Positions 28,765-36,600 of a stretch of DNA of 64,000 nucleotides are shown here, piece after piece. Within the stretch, counting starts at the first letter, position 1. Every line of letters starts with the position of its first letter. Location: contig NZ_VUKE01000001.1 of the NCBI RefSeq assembly GCF_009193175.1, positions 590,781 to 654,780 of the forward strand, read 5' to 3'. The notes beneath the pieces were generated by a model. That model worked only from the letters and a program-made list of their open reading frames with translations. It was not told the origin of the DNA and did no database searches. Origin of the DNA: Georgenia ruanii (lineage in GTDB: Bacteria; Actinomycetota; Actinomycetes; Actinomycetales; Actinomycetaceae). The position numbers were made by a program, and so were the translations under genes.

Positions 28765-29943
28765 TCAGAGGCCGACGCCCAGCAGCACCGGCTCGGGCAC
28801 CAGCGTGATCCCGAAGGCCTCGCGCACCCCGTCCCGCACCGCGCGGGCCAGCCCGACGAGGTCCGCCGCCGTCGCCCCGCCGCGGTTGGTCAGCGCGAGG
28901 GCGTGCTTGGTCGACAGCGTGGCCGGCGCCCCCAGGCCGAAGCCCTTGTCGAAGCCGCCGTGGGAGATCAGCCACGCGGCGGAGGTCTTGACGAGCCCGT
29001 CCACCGTGGGCGCCGCGGCGCCGATCTGCCCGATGCGGGTGTGGTCGGTCACCGGGTAGCGCGGCGCCTCCGCCGGGAGCTGGGCGTCGGCCTCCGCCAC
29101 GGTCAGGATCGGGTTGGTGAAGAACGAGCCCGCCGACCAGGTGTCGTGATCGGTGGCGTCGAGGACCATGCCCTTGCTCCGGCGCAGCGCGAGCACCGCC
29201 TCGCGCACCTCGGCCGCCGGCACCCGGGCGCCGACGTCGACGCCGAGCCGGCGGGCGAGCTCGGGGTAGCGCACCGGCGCCGAGAGCGTGGCCAGGCGCA
29301 TCTGGAAGCTGACCTCGAGGACGACGAACCGCGGGGTGGGCCCCCAGGTGCGGCCGCCGCCGGCGGTCGCGTCGGTGAGGGAGCGCTTGAGGACCGAGGT
29401 GCGGTAGCCCAGGCCGAGCTCGCCGACGGCGAGCATCCGGGTGCGCCGCTCGAGGCGGTCGTACACCCGCACCGACGAGAGCGTCTCGGCCACCTCCTGG
29501 CCGTAGGCGCCGACGTTCTGCACCGGGGTGGCGCCGGTGGAGCCGGGGATGCCGGAGAGGGCCTCGACGCCCATCCACCCCTCGGCGACGGCGGTGGCCA
29601 CCACCTCGTCCCACGGCTGGCCGGCGGGGACGGTGAGGTTGGCGCCGGCGCAGGAGGAGTCCGACTGGCCGGCGAGACCGCGGCGGGCGTCGCGCACGAC
29701 GACGCCGTCGAACCCGGCGTCCGCGGCGAGCAGGTTCGACCCGCCGCCCAGGACGAGGACCGGGGTGCCGGCGTCGTCGGCGCCGCGCACGGCCTCGACG
29801 AGCTCGGCCTCGGTGCTCGCCTCGACGTAGCCGGCGACCGGGCCGCCCACCCGCAGCGTGGTCAGCTCGGCCAGCGTGGGGGTGCCGGCGGCGAAGGTGG
29901 CGCCGGCGGGGGCGGCGAGGGAGGTCACGGGGGCTGAGGTCAC
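28765..29943 (-). CDS. murB: UDP-N-acetylenolpyruvoylglucosamine reductase
   Basis: FAD enzyme that reduces the enolpyruvyl group to make UDP-N-acetylmuramic acid for peptidoglycan. FAD-binding blocks are TTLRVGGPVAGYVEA, LGGGSNLLAADAGFDG and LSGIPGSTGATPVQNVGAYG. SAGSFFTNPIL carries the proton-donor Ser. SAAWLISHGGFDKGFG and LTNRGGATAADLVGL close the fold. I use GTG 29943 (V-TSAPVTSLAAPAG; 392 residues). A GTG at 30009 overlapping the upstream dehydratase stop (GTGA) is possible and adds 22 residues. It is convergent with the hydrolase, with a 4-base gap. Confidence 0.92.
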   Translation of the reverse strand: MTSAPVTSLAAPAGATFAAGTPTLAELTTLRVGGPVAGYVEASTEAELVEAVRGADDAGTPVLVLGGGSNLLAADAGFDGVVVRDARRGLAGQSDSSCAGANLTVPAGQPWDEVVATAVAEGWMGVEALSGIPGSTGATPVQNVGAYGQEVAETLSSVRVYDRLERRTRMLAVGELGLGYRTSVLKRSLTDATAGGGRTWGPTPRFVVLEVSFQMRLATLSAPVRYPELARRLGVDVGARVPAAEVREAVLALRRSKGMVLDATDHDTWSAGSFFTNPILTVAEADAQLPAEAPRYPVTDHTRIGQIGAAAPTVDGLVKTSAAWLISHGGFDKGFGLGAPATLSTKHALALTNRGGATAADLVGLARAVRDGVREAFGITLVPEPVLLGVGL

Positions 29944-30005
29944 GCCTCCAGGGTACGAGGGGGCGCCGTCGGCCGGCCCTGTGACCCTCGCCGCCCGCCG
30001 GGGCG

Positions 30006-30458
30006 TCACCGCAGCTGGACCAGCGCCTGCGCCTTGGCGAGCACGCTCACCCCGCCGGTGGTGACGGTGAGGTCGACGCGCACGGAGCTGGCCGCGAGGT
30101 CCACCGCGCCGGCCTTGCCGACGACGACGACCTCCGCCGTGCCGGGGTCGGGCACCTCCACGGGGCGGGTGAAGCGCACGCCGTAGTCGACGACGGCGCC
30201 GGGGTCGCCGGCCCAGTCCTCCACCGCCGCGGCCGCGAGGCCCATGGTCGCCATGCCGTGGGCGATGACCCCGGGCAGCCCGACCTCGCGGGCGACGCGG
30301 TCGTTGTAGTGGATGGGGTTGAAGTCCCCGCTGGCGCCGGCGTAGCGCACGAGCAGCGCCCGGTCCACCGCGAAGGTGCGGCGGAAGAGCTCCTCGCCGA
30401 TCTCGACCTCGGTGAGGACGGGCTGCTCGGGCACTGCGGGCTCCTGGTTGTCGCTCAT
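30006..30458 (-). CDS. MaoC-like dehydratase, HadB type
   Basis: Hot-dog fold (R)-specific hydratase of 150 residues. The catalytic pair lies in YAGASGDFNPIHYNDRVA (Asp and His), followed by VIAHGMATMGLAAAAVED. In mycobacteria HadB pairs with HadA as a 3-hydroxyacyl-ACP dehydratase of fatty acid elongation. Here the two genes overlap by 4 bases in the order hadA-hadB, as expected for a heterodimer. Whether it serves ordinary or special fatty acids in this organism cannot be read. Confidence 0.85.
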   Translation of the reverse strand: MSDNQEPAVPEQPVLTEVEIGEELFRRTFAVDRALLVRYAGASGDFNPIHYNDRVAREVGLPGVIAHGMATMGLAAAAVEDWAGDPGAVVDYGVRFTRPVEVPDPGTAEVVVVGKAGAVDLAASSVRVDLTVTTGGVSVLAKAQALVQLR

Positions 30459-30928
30459 CGGCCCTCCCCCCGCACGGCGAGCGTGGAGCGCACGGTGGCC
30501 ACCGGGGCGTCGTCGGCGTCGGCGATCTCCGCGCGCGTGCTGACCAGGGTCAGCCCGGCCCGCTCGAGGATCTTGTCGACATGGACCGTGGTGCGCAGCC
30601 GGTCACCGGCCACGATCGGCCGGTGGTGGGTGAAGCGCTCCTCGGCGTGGACGACCCGGGAGAAGTCGATCCCGGCCTCCTCGCTGCCCACGTAGGCCTG
30701 CTCGGCGCGCTGGGCGACGACGACGGCGAAGGTCGGGGTGGCGACGACGTCGGCGTACCCCAGGGCCCAGGCGGCGTCCGGGTCGTAGTGGGCCGGGTGG
30801 GTGGCACCGGTGGCCCGGGCCATCTCGGCGATCTTCACCCGGGAGACCTCGTAGGTCTCGGTGGGGGCATAAGAACGCCCCACGAGCGTCGCATTGACGC
30901 CGGTGGGGCGGGTGCTGCTCTCGGTCAT
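30455..30928 (-). CDS. MaoC-like dehydratase partner, HadA type (UPF0336 family)
   Basis: 157-residue hot-dog protein beginning MTESSTRPTGVNATLVGRSY. It has the N-terminal MaoC fold (TETYEVSRVKIAEMARATG) and the THPAHYDPDAAWALGYADVV block in place of the full Asp/His motif of HadB, so it is likely the substrate-binding partner. It follows rpmG directly (35-base gap) and overlaps the HadB-type gene by 4 bases. The rpmG-hadA-hadB order is also known from mycobacteria. Confidence 0.83.
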   Translation of the reverse strand: MTESSTRPTGVNATLVGRSYAPTETYEVSRVKIAEMARATGATHPAHYDPDAAWALGYADVVATPTFAVVVAQRAEQAYVGSEEAGIDFSRVVHAEERFTHHRPIVAGDRLRTTVHVDKILERAGLTLVSTRAEIADADDAPVATVRSTLAVRGEGR

Positions 30929-30963
30929 CGCCCCAGACTAGGGCAGGGCGGTGACCGAGCGGG

Positions 30964-31134
30964 TCAGCGGGTCTCGCGGTGCGTGGTCTTGGCGTTGCAG
31001 CGCGGGCAGTACTTCGCCAGCTCGAGCCGGTCGGGGTTGTTCCGACGGTTCTTCTTGGTGATGTAGTTGCGCTCCTTGCACACCTCGCAGGCGAGGGTGA
31101 TCTTGGGGCGAACGTCGGTGGACTTGCTGGCCAC
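30964..31134 (-). CDS. rpmG: 50S ribosomal protein L33 (zinc-binding form)
   Basis: Small large-subunit protein of 56 residues. The GTG start at 31134 ([19 protein letters not shown]) has GAGGA six bases upstream. Two cysteine pairs are present, CEVC and CPRC, so this is the zinc-binding (C+) form, which is often swapped for a zinc-free paralogue when zinc is scarce. [19 protein letters not shown] is the family core. It sits behind tRNA-Thr and tRNA-Met, a common actinobacterial arrangement. Confidence 0.95.
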   Translation of the reverse strand: MASKSTDVRPKITLACEVCKERNYITKKNRRNNPDRLELAKYCPRCNAKTTHRETR

Positions 31135-31199
31135 GGCGGTTCCTCACGTATCGGTCGTGCGAGCGGCCATTCCCGGCTGCTTCGTCTGTTCCATGCTGG

Positions 31200-31273
31200 T
31201 AGCGGGGGCGGGGCTCGAACCCGCGACCTCACGATTATGAGTCGTGCGCTCTCACCAACTGAGCTACCCCGCC
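31200..31273 (-). tRNA. tRNA-Met (CAT anticodon, elongator type)
   Basis: A 74-base cloverleaf has GGCGGGG in the acceptor arm pairing with CCCCGCT (one G-U at the end). The anticodon loop CTCATAA carries CAT, and TTCGAGC is in the T loop. The start of the acceptor stem is paired and the anticodon stem lacks three consecutive G-C pairs, so it is not the initiator. The CCA end is not encoded. Confidence 0.95.
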
Positions 31274-31337
31274 GCGTCCTGCGGACCGCACCACTTTACC
31301 TGCCGCGCGCCGCGGGCGGTAGCGGTCCGTAGACCAG

Positions 31338-31410
31338 AGCCCCGAAAGGGAATCGAACCCTTGACCTTCTCCTTACCATGGAGACGCTCTGCCGACTGAG
31401 CTATCGGGGC
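31338..31410 (-). tRNA. tRNA-Thr (GGT anticodon)
   Basis: A 73-base cloverleaf has acceptor arms GCCCCGA and TCGGGGC, anticodon loop ATGGTAA carrying GGT, and T loop TTCGATT. It lies 64 bases upstream of tRNA-Met on the same strand and is likely co-transcribed with it and rpmG. Confidence 0.97.
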
Positions 31411-31420
31411 AGCGGTGAAG

Positions 31421-31450
31421 ACACTACACACCCGGGGGCCCGGAGGTGAA
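31421..31450 (-). promoter_or_regulatory. Candidate promoter of tRNA-Thr/tRNA-Met/rpmG
   Basis: Minus-strand TTCACC (31450-31445) and TAGTGT (31426-31421) are separated by 18 bases. The predicted start lies only a few bases before the tRNA-Thr 5' end at 31410, as expected for a tRNA promoter. Confidence 0.5.
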
Positions 31451-31560
31451 ATCCGGATGGCCCCTTCGGGCCGTGAGTCCGCTCACAGGCCGGCGGTGGG
31501 GCCTCGGGCGCCGGCCCGGGGGGCCGTGATGCCTGGCCGTCGGCGTGCCCTCCGGGGCGC

Positions 31561-31608
31561 GTGCCGGCTGGTGCGGGCGCCGGCTGGTGCGGGTGCCGGC
31601 CGCCGCGG
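31561..31608. repeat. 16-bp tandem repeat, three units, in the tRNA-Thr/tRNA-Tyr gap
   Basis: GTGCCGGCTGGTGCGG (31561), GCGCCGGCTGGTGCGG (31577) and a diverged third unit (31593) follow one another. A separate palindrome with 10-bp arms (CGGCCGCTCG) is at 31684-31708. Apart from these, the 31451-31795 gap shows no gene. Confidence 0.65.
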
Positions 31609-31795
31609 CATGCGCGGCCGTTCTCGCCGCAGGCTGTCCGCCGCGCCGACCGCGGGTGGCACGCCGGGCGCGCTCGACGCGAACGGCCGCTCGGCGCGCG
31701 AGCGGCCGCCGGGGCGATCGGCCCCGGACCCCGTGGACAGGCCCCAGACATGACAACGGCCCACCACCGCTGCGCGCAGGTGATGGGCCGGTCCG

Positions 31796-31877
31796 TGGCG
31801 AGTGCAGGATTCGAACCTGCGAAGCATTCCGCGGCTGATTTACAGTCAGCTCCCTTTGGCCGCTCGGGCAACTCGCC
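31796..31877 (-). tRNA. tRNA-Tyr (GTA anticodon)
   Basis: An 82-base class II tRNA with a long variable arm. The acceptor arms are GGCGAGT and ACTCGCC, the anticodon loop is CTGTAAA carrying GTA, and the T loop is TTCGAAT. The CCA end is not encoded. Confidence 0.96.
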
Positions 31878-31902
31878 TCGCACCCCGTAAGGTGCACACG
31901 GA

Positions 31903-31933
31903 ACGATAGCAACAACTCGCGGGTGGTCGTTAA
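31903..31933 (-). promoter_or_regulatory. Candidate promoter of tRNA-Tyr
   Basis: Minus-strand TTAACG (31933-31928) and TATCGT (31908-31903) are 19 bases apart. The predicted start is about 20 bases before the tRNA. The -10 is good and the spacing is long. Confidence 0.35.
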
Positions 31934-32030
31934 CCGGCTCGGGGGCGAGGAAGGTCACACCGGCGCGCCCCGCGGCGTGGACCGCGCCCCGCCCGGAGAC
32001 CCCCGCCGCACCATCCAGGAGGAGAGCGTC

Positions 32031-32528
32031 ATGGCCGATTCGTCGTTCGACGTCGTCAGCAAGGTCGACCACCAGGAGGTCGACAACGCGGTCAATCAGG
32101 CCGCCAAGGAGATCGCCCAGCGCTACGACTTCAAGAACGTCGGCGCCTCGGTCACGCTCGCGGGCGAGACCATCACGATGACCGCGAACTCCCCCGAGCG
32201 GGTCAAGGCGGTCCTCGACGTCCTGGAGTCCAAGCTCATCAAGCGTGGCGTCTCGCTCAAGTCCCTGGACACCGGCGACGGCGAGCCGAAGGCGTCGGGC
32301 AAGGAGTACCGGCTCGTCGGCTCCCTCAAGGAGGGGCTGGGTCAGGACGTGGCGAAGAAGATCACCAAGCTCGTCCGCGACGAGGGCCCCAAGGGCGTCA
32401 AGGCGCAGATCACCGGCGACGAGGTGCGGGTGACCTCGAAGAGCCGCGACGACCTCCAGCAGGTCATCGCCCTGCTCAAGGGCGCCGATGACATCGACGC
32501 GGCGCTGCAGTTCACCAACTACCGCTGA
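32031..32528 (+). CDS. YajQ family nucleotide-binding protein (UPF0234)
   Basis: Cytoplasmic protein of 165 residues. Relatives bind tRNA or GTP, and some bind cyclic di-GMP. The ATG at 32031 has AGGAGGAG nine bases upstream. Family blocks are [34 protein letters not shown] and [20 protein letters not shown], ending in [12 protein letters not shown]. It stands alone on the plus strand, with a palindromic repeat 31 bases beyond its stop. The cellular role is not settled for this family. Confidence 0.9.
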   Translation: MADSSFDVVSKVDHQEVDNAVNQAAKEIAQRYDFKNVGASVTLAGETITMTANSPERVKAVLDVLESKLIKRGVSLKSLDTGDGEPKASGKEYRLVGSLKEGLGQDVAKKITKLVRDEGPKGVKAQITGDEVRVTSKSRDDLQQVIALLKGADDIDAALQFTNYR

Positions 32529-32559
32529 CGGCCCCGCGGGCGGGGACCCAGCAGCACCG

Positions 32560-32605
32560 CGAGGTCGAGGTTCCGGTCATGCCTGTGACCAACACCTCGA
32601 CCTCG
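32560..32605. repeat. Structured palindromic repeat, copy A
   Basis: A nested inverted repeat. The outer arms are perfect, 12 bp (CGAGGTCGAGGT at 32560-32571, complement at 32594-32605). The inner arms are GGTCA (32575-32579) and TGACC (32586-32590) around a 6-base loop. It starts 31 bases after the yajQ stop. Copy B at 32921-32972 shares the architecture with compensatory inner-stem changes. It could be a REP-like element or a terminator hairpin. Confidence 0.75.
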
Positions 32606-32627
32606 TGGGCCTCGGACGAGCGAACGC

Positions 32628-32840
32628 TCAGCGACTCGCCAGGCGCAGGGCCGCTTCGCTCGGGTCGCGCACGTCCCAGGGGCGGTCCACCAGCTGGCGC
32701 CACGTGAACCGCAGCACGGTGTCGCCGGCGAGCGTCAGGGCGTTGAGCCTCTCACGCTCGGCCTCGAAGTCGGCGTGCGCGATTCGGCCGTCAACCTCGG
32801 CGACGAGCCTGGGAAGGCGCTGCAGAGGCGCCCGCGGCAC
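32628..32840 (-). pseudogene. C-terminal remnant of a DUF559 (restriction-endonuclease-like) protein
   Basis: A 70-codon minus-strand frame encodes LPRLVAEVDGRIAHADFEAE, then RLNALTLAGDTVLRFTWRQL and ends DPSEAALRLASR. This matches the C-terminal half of DUF559 proteins, with the EVDG and VLRFTW motifs. Full proteins are near 300 residues; upstream codons to about 32890 remain open but show no recognisable family sequence. I therefore read it as a 5'-truncated relic. It lies between repeat copies A and B. A GTG at 32840 could still start a short product. Confidence 0.6.
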
Positions 32841-32920
32841 AGCGCCCTTCGAGGACGAGGCCGCGCTGGGTGCCTGCTGCCATGCCCGGGGCCGGGCGAC
32901 CGGGCCACGCTCACCCGCGA

Positions 32921-32972
32921 CGAGGTCGAGGTACCGGCTGCTGTCACAGCCAACCCCTCGACACCTCGACCT
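32921..32972. repeat. Structured palindromic repeat, copy B
   Basis: The outer arms are AGGTCGAGGT (32923-32932) and ACCTCGACCT (32963-32972). The inner arms are GGCTG (32936-32940) and CAGCC (32947-32951) around a 6-base loop. Relative to copy A, three inner-stem positions changed on both sides so pairing is kept, and 8 bases containing CCTCGAC are added before the right outer arm. It lies 18 bases beyond the htpX stop. Confidence 0.75.
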
Positions 32973-32990
32973 GGCTGGGGGCGGCGCCCC

Positions 32991-33851
32991 TCAGTACCCC
33001 GCCATGCGCTCCAGGCGCGCGATCCGCTCGTTCATCGGCGGGTGGGTGGAGAACATCTTCGCCACCCCGCCCGCGCGGAACGGGTTGGCGATCATCATGT
33101 GGCTGACGTTCTCCAGCCGCTGGGTCGGCTGCAGCGGCTGGGCAGCGGTGCCGCGGTCGAGCTTGCGCAGGGCCGAGGCCAGGGCGAGCGGGTCGCCGGT
33201 GAGCTGGGCGCCGTCCTCGTCGGCGTCGAACTCGCGGGTCCGGGAGATGGCCAGCTGGATGAGCGACGCGGCGATCGGCGCGAGCAGCGCCGTCGCCAGC
33301 AGCGCCAGCGGGTTGGCGTTCCGGTCGCGGCCGCCGAAGAACACGAGGAACTGCGCCACGGCGGTGATCAGGCCGGCGAACGCCGCGGCCACCGAGGAGG
33401 TGAGGATGTCCCGGTTGTACACGTGCATGAGCTCGTGGCCCAGCACCCCGCGCAGCTCGCGCGGCTCGAGGATGCGCACGATGCCCTCGGTGACGCACAC
33501 CGCGGCGTTGCGCGGGTTCCGGCCCGTCGCGAAGGCGTTGGGTTGCGCCGTCGGGGCGATGTAGATCCGCGGCATCGGCTGGCGCGCGGTGGTGGCGAGC
33601 TCGCGGACCATCGCGTAGAGCCACGGCGCCTCGGCCTCGCTGACCGGGCGGGCGGCCATGGCCCGGATCGCCAGCTTGTCGGAGTTCCAGTAGCCGTAGA
33701 ACGTCGTCCCGAGGCCGATGAGGGCGAAGATCCAGATGAACGACGAGCTGCCCGTCCCCGAGGCCACCAGGGCCCCCACGGCGAGCAGGATGACCCACAT
33801 CACCGCGAAGAGGAGGGTGGTTTTCAGCCCGTTGTGGTGCCGGTCCGTCAT
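32991..33851 (-). CDS. htpX: Zinc metalloprotease HtpX
   Basis: Membrane M48-family protease that degrades misfolded membrane proteins. The ATG at 33851 (MTDRHHNGLKTTLLFAVMW) has AGGAG ten bases upstream, giving 286 residues. Two N-terminal membrane spans (about residues 10-50) are followed by the catalytic GHELMHVYNRDIL (HExxH) near residue 140, two further hydrophobic segments and the third zinc ligand in SRTREFDADEDGA. FSTHPPMNERIARLE is the C-terminal signature. All active-site residues are present. Confidence 0.95.
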   Translation of the reverse strand: MTDRHHNGLKTTLLFAVMWVILLAVGALVASGTGSSSFIWIFALIGLGTTFYGYWNSDKLAIRAMAARPVSEAEAPWLYAMVRELATTARQPMPRIYIAPTAQPNAFATGRNPRNAAVCVTEGIVRILEPRELRGVLGHELMHVYNRDILTSSVAAAFAGLITAVAQFLVFFGGRDRNANPLALLATALLAPIAASLIQLAISRTREFDADEDGAQLTGDPLALASALRKLDRGTAAQPLQPTQRLENVSHMMIANPFRAGGVAKMFSTHPPMNERIARLERMAGY

Positions 33852-33966
33852 GGTGGTCGCTGCTCCTGGTCGGTCAAGATCCGTGCCGGGGCGCGCCGTG
33901 GGGCGCACGGCGGGCCTGACACCCTCTTGAACGCCGACGGCGCCTCGTTCGTTCCGGACGCCCGTC

Positions 33967-34006
33967 AGGGCAGCCCGGCCGCGACCAGAAGGGCAGCCCG
34001 GCCGCG
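33967..34006. repeat. 17-bp direct repeat (23-bp period) upstream of htpX
   Basis: AGGGCAGCCCGGCCGCG occurs at 33967-33983 and again at 33990-34006, in the gap between fprA and htpX. It looks like slippage duplication. Confidence 0.7.
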
Positions 34007-34038
34007 GGGGAGGCGTCAGCGCAGGCCGGGGGCGAGGC

Positions 34039-35445
34039 TCAGAGCAGGCGGCCGTCGTGCTCCTCGCCACGGGAGATCGCCGTCATCGTCTCGCGCTGGA
34101 CGACCTTGACCCGCTCGCGGTCCAGCCCGTTGTACCGCTCGGCCAGGGACCTCTCGAAGGCGTCGAGCAGCTCCCAGCCCTCCCAGGTGGTGTAGCGCAC
34201 CCCGGCGGCCTCGAGCGCGGCGAGCATGGCGTCGTGGCCGACGCCGGCCTCGTCCTCGCTGCGGGCGTGGAGCAGCCCGGCCTGGGCGTCCTCGACGAGG
34301 TGGGCGATCGTCTGCTGGGCGTCGGACTTCGTCGAGCCGATGAGGCCGACCGGGCCGCGCTTGATCCAGCCGGTGGCGTACACGCCGGGCAGGTACTCGC
34401 CGTCCGCGCCGAGGACGCGGCCCTCGGTGTTGGGGATGACGCCGCTGCGCTCGTCGAACGGCAGCCCCGACACCGCCGAGCCGAAGTAACCCACGGCGCG
34501 GTAGACGGCCTGGACCGGGGTGTCGACGAACTCCCCGGTGCCGCGCACCGACCCGTCGCCGGTCAGCTCGGTGCGCTCGGTGCGGATGGCCTCGACCTTG
34601 CCGTCGCCGAGGATCTCGACCGGGCGGTGCAGGAAGTGCAGGTGGATGCGGCGCGAGGCGGTGCGCTCGGCGGGGTCGCGCAGCGTCCAGTCCATCAGCG
34701 TCTTGACGACCTGCTTGGTCTGGTTCGACGAGCGGATGGCCTCCTCCGAGCCGGCGTCGAACTGGAAGTCCTCGTCGTAGACGATGACGTCGACGTCGGG
34801 CACCTTGCCCAGCTCGCGCAGCTCCAGCGGGGTGAACTTCACCTGGGCGGGGCCGCGGCGGCCGAAGACGTGGACGTCCGTGACCGGGCTGCGGCGCAGC
34901 CCCTCGGCCACGTTGTCCGGGATCTCGGTGACCATGAGGTCGTCGACGTGCTTGGCGAGCATGCGCGCGACGTCGAGGGCCACGTTGCCCACGCCGACGA
35001 CGGCGACCTCCTTGGCCTCCAGCGGCCAGGTGCGCGGCACGTCAGGGTGGCCGTCGTACCAGGAGACGAAGTCGGCGGCGCCGAAGGAGCCGGGCAGCTC
35101 GACGCCGGGGATGTTCAGCGGAGCGTCGCGGTCGGAGCCGGTGGAGAAGATGACGGCGTCGTAGTGCTTCTGCAGCTCCTCCAGCGTCACGTCCTGGCCG
35201 ACGTCGACGTTGCCGATGAGGCGGATGTCGCCGCGCTGGAGGATCTTGTACAGCGCGACGATGATCTGCTTGATCCGCGGGTGGTCCGGGGCGACGCCGT
35301 AGCGCACCAGCCCGAAGGGGGCGGGGAGCCGCTCGAAGAGGTCGATGCTCACCTCCAGCCCGGACTTGGACAGGATGTCGGCGGCGTAGATGCCGGCGGG
35401 TCCGGCGCCGACGAGTGCCACGCTGAGCGGGCGGGAGCTGGTCAC
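34039..35445 (-). CDS. fprA: Ferredoxin/adrenodoxin-type NADP+ reductase (FprA type)
   Basis: FAD- and NADP-dependent reductase moving electrons between NADPH and ferredoxin. The GTG at 35445 ([18 protein letters not shown]) gives 468 residues, with GAGAGG upstream. The FAD-binding loop is [32 protein letters not shown] is the mitochondrial adrenodoxin reductase-type signature. The NADP site is [15 protein letters not shown], with [18 protein letters not shown] after it. [18 protein letters not shown] is near the C-terminus. It is divergent from the RarD gene. The ferredoxin partner is not in the window. Confidence 0.92.
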   Translation of the reverse strand: MTSSRPLSVALVGAGPAGIYAADILSKSGLEVSIDLFERLPAPFGLVRYGVAPDHPRIKQIIVALYKILQRGDIRLIGNVDVGQDVTLEELQKHYDAVIFSTGSDRDAPLNIPGVELPGSFGAADFVSWYDGHPDVPRTWPLEAKEVAVVGVGNVALDVARMLAKHVDDLMVTEIPDNVAEGLRRSPVTDVHVFGRRGPAQVKFTPLELRELGKVPDVDVIVYDEDFQFDAGSEEAIRSSNQTKQVVKTLMDWTLRDPAERTASRRIHLHFLHRPVEILGDGKVEAIRTERTELTGDGSVRGTGEFVDTPVQAVYRAVGYFGSAVSGLPFDERSGVIPNTEGRVLGADGEYLPGVYATGWIKRGPVGLIGSTKSDAQQTIAHLVEDAQAGLLHARSEDEAGVGHDAMLAALEAAGVRYTTWEGWELLDAFERSLAERYNGLDRERVKVVQRETMTAISRGEEHDGRLL

Positions 35446-35589
35446 GGGTGCCTCTCGTGCAGGGTGTACGGGACGACCGCGACGCACCAGCGCGCGGCTG
35501 GGTCGCGGAAAACCACCCTCCAGTCTACGGCCGCGCACCCATTCCGGCCGGTGAGCGCGGTCACGGCCCCGAGGTGCCAGAGTGGGTCG

Positions 35590-36567
35590 GTGGCCGATCA
35601 CTCCCCCGCCGAACGCGCCGGCGCCCCCGCCGCGGCCGCCCCCGCCGGCTCCTCGGCGCCCGCCGCGGACCGCACCGGGCTCGCCCTCGGCCTCTCGTGC
35701 TACCTGCTGTGGGGCGCGTTCCCGCTGTACTTCCGGCTGCTCGAGCCGGCCGGCCCGGTGGAGATCGTGGCGCACCGGGCGGTGTGGAGCCTGGGCTTCT
35801 GCCTGCTGGCGCTGCTCGTCACCCGCACACTGCGCGACTTCACCGCCGTCCTGCGCCGGCCGCGGGCGGTGGCGCAGCTGGCCCTGGCGGCGGTGCTGGT
35901 GGCGACGAACTGGCTGGTCTACGTCTACGGGGTCAACTCCGGCCACACCGTCGACGCCGCGCTGGGGTACTTCATCAACCCGCTGGTCACGGTGCTCCTC
36001 GCGGTCGTGGTGCTCCACGAACGCCTCCGGCCCATGCAGTGGGCCGCGACCGGGATCGGCGCCCTGGCCGTGGTGGTCATCACGGTCGGCTACGGGCAGG
36101 CGCCGTGGATCGCCCTGGCCCTGGCGGGGTCCTTCGGGCTGTACGGGCTGGCCAAGAACCGGGTGGGGCGGACGGTGGGCGCGCTGCCGGGCCTGGCGGT
36201 GGAGACGACGGCGCTGTTCCCGCTCGCGCTGGGCTACCTGCTCTGGCTCGCCCACACGGGCGCCGGGACCTTCGGCGCCGGGGGCGCGGACCGGACCGAG
36301 CACATGGTGCTGCTCGCCCTGGCCGGGCCGCTCACCGCGGTCCCGCTGCTGCTCTTCGGGGCCGCGGCGCGGCGCCTGCCGCTGAGCGTCATGGGGATGC
36401 TGCAGTACCTCACCCCGGTGCTCCAGCTCCTCGTGGGCGTGGCGCTGTTCCACGAGCCCATGCCTCCGGAGCGGTGGGCGGGCTTCGTGCTCGTGTGGGC
36501 GGCCATCGGCGTGCTCACGCTGGACGGGTGGGTGCACCGGCCCCGGCCGGCCCGGGCCGAGCCCTGA
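35590..36567 (+). CDS. rarD: RarD-type EamA-family transporter
   Basis: Predicted ten-span inner-membrane transporter of the drug/metabolite superfamily. The GTG at 35590 ([11 protein letters not shown]) gives 325 residues with an Ala-rich cytoplasmic N-terminus of about 30 residues. RarD marks are [25 protein letters not shown] and [46 protein letters not shown] lies six bases before the start, so a leaderless mRNA is possible. The transported substrate is unknown. Confidence 0.88.
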   Translation: MADHSPAERAGAPAAAAPAGSSAPAADRTGLALGLSCYLLWGAFPLYFRLLEPAGPVEIVAHRAVWSLGFCLLALLVTRTLRDFTAVLRRPRAVAQLALAAVLVATNWLVYVYGVNSGHTVDAALGYFINPLVTVLLAVVVLHERLRPMQWAATGIGALAVVVITVGYGQAPWIALALAGSFGLYGLAKNRVGRTVGALPGLAVETTALFPLALGYLLWLAHTGAGTFGAGGADRTEHMVLLALAGPLTAVPLLLFGAAARRLPLSVMGMLQYLTPVLQLLVGVALFHEPMPPERWAGFVLVWAAIGVLTLDGWVHRPRPARAEP

Positions 36568-36600
36568 GCCCACGCGGCCCCGGCGGCCCGGCGGCCCGGA

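Noticed and set aside
31411..31795. A small RNA gene or CRISPR-like array between tRNA-Thr and tRNA-Tyr
   Set aside because: Only a 16-bp tandem repeat without spacers and one palindrome are present; there is no promoter and terminator pair.
32775..34109. Long plus-strand frame across htpX and its upstream region
   Set aside because: It is antisense to a complete HtpX with its HExxH motif, and its composition is typical of shadow translation.
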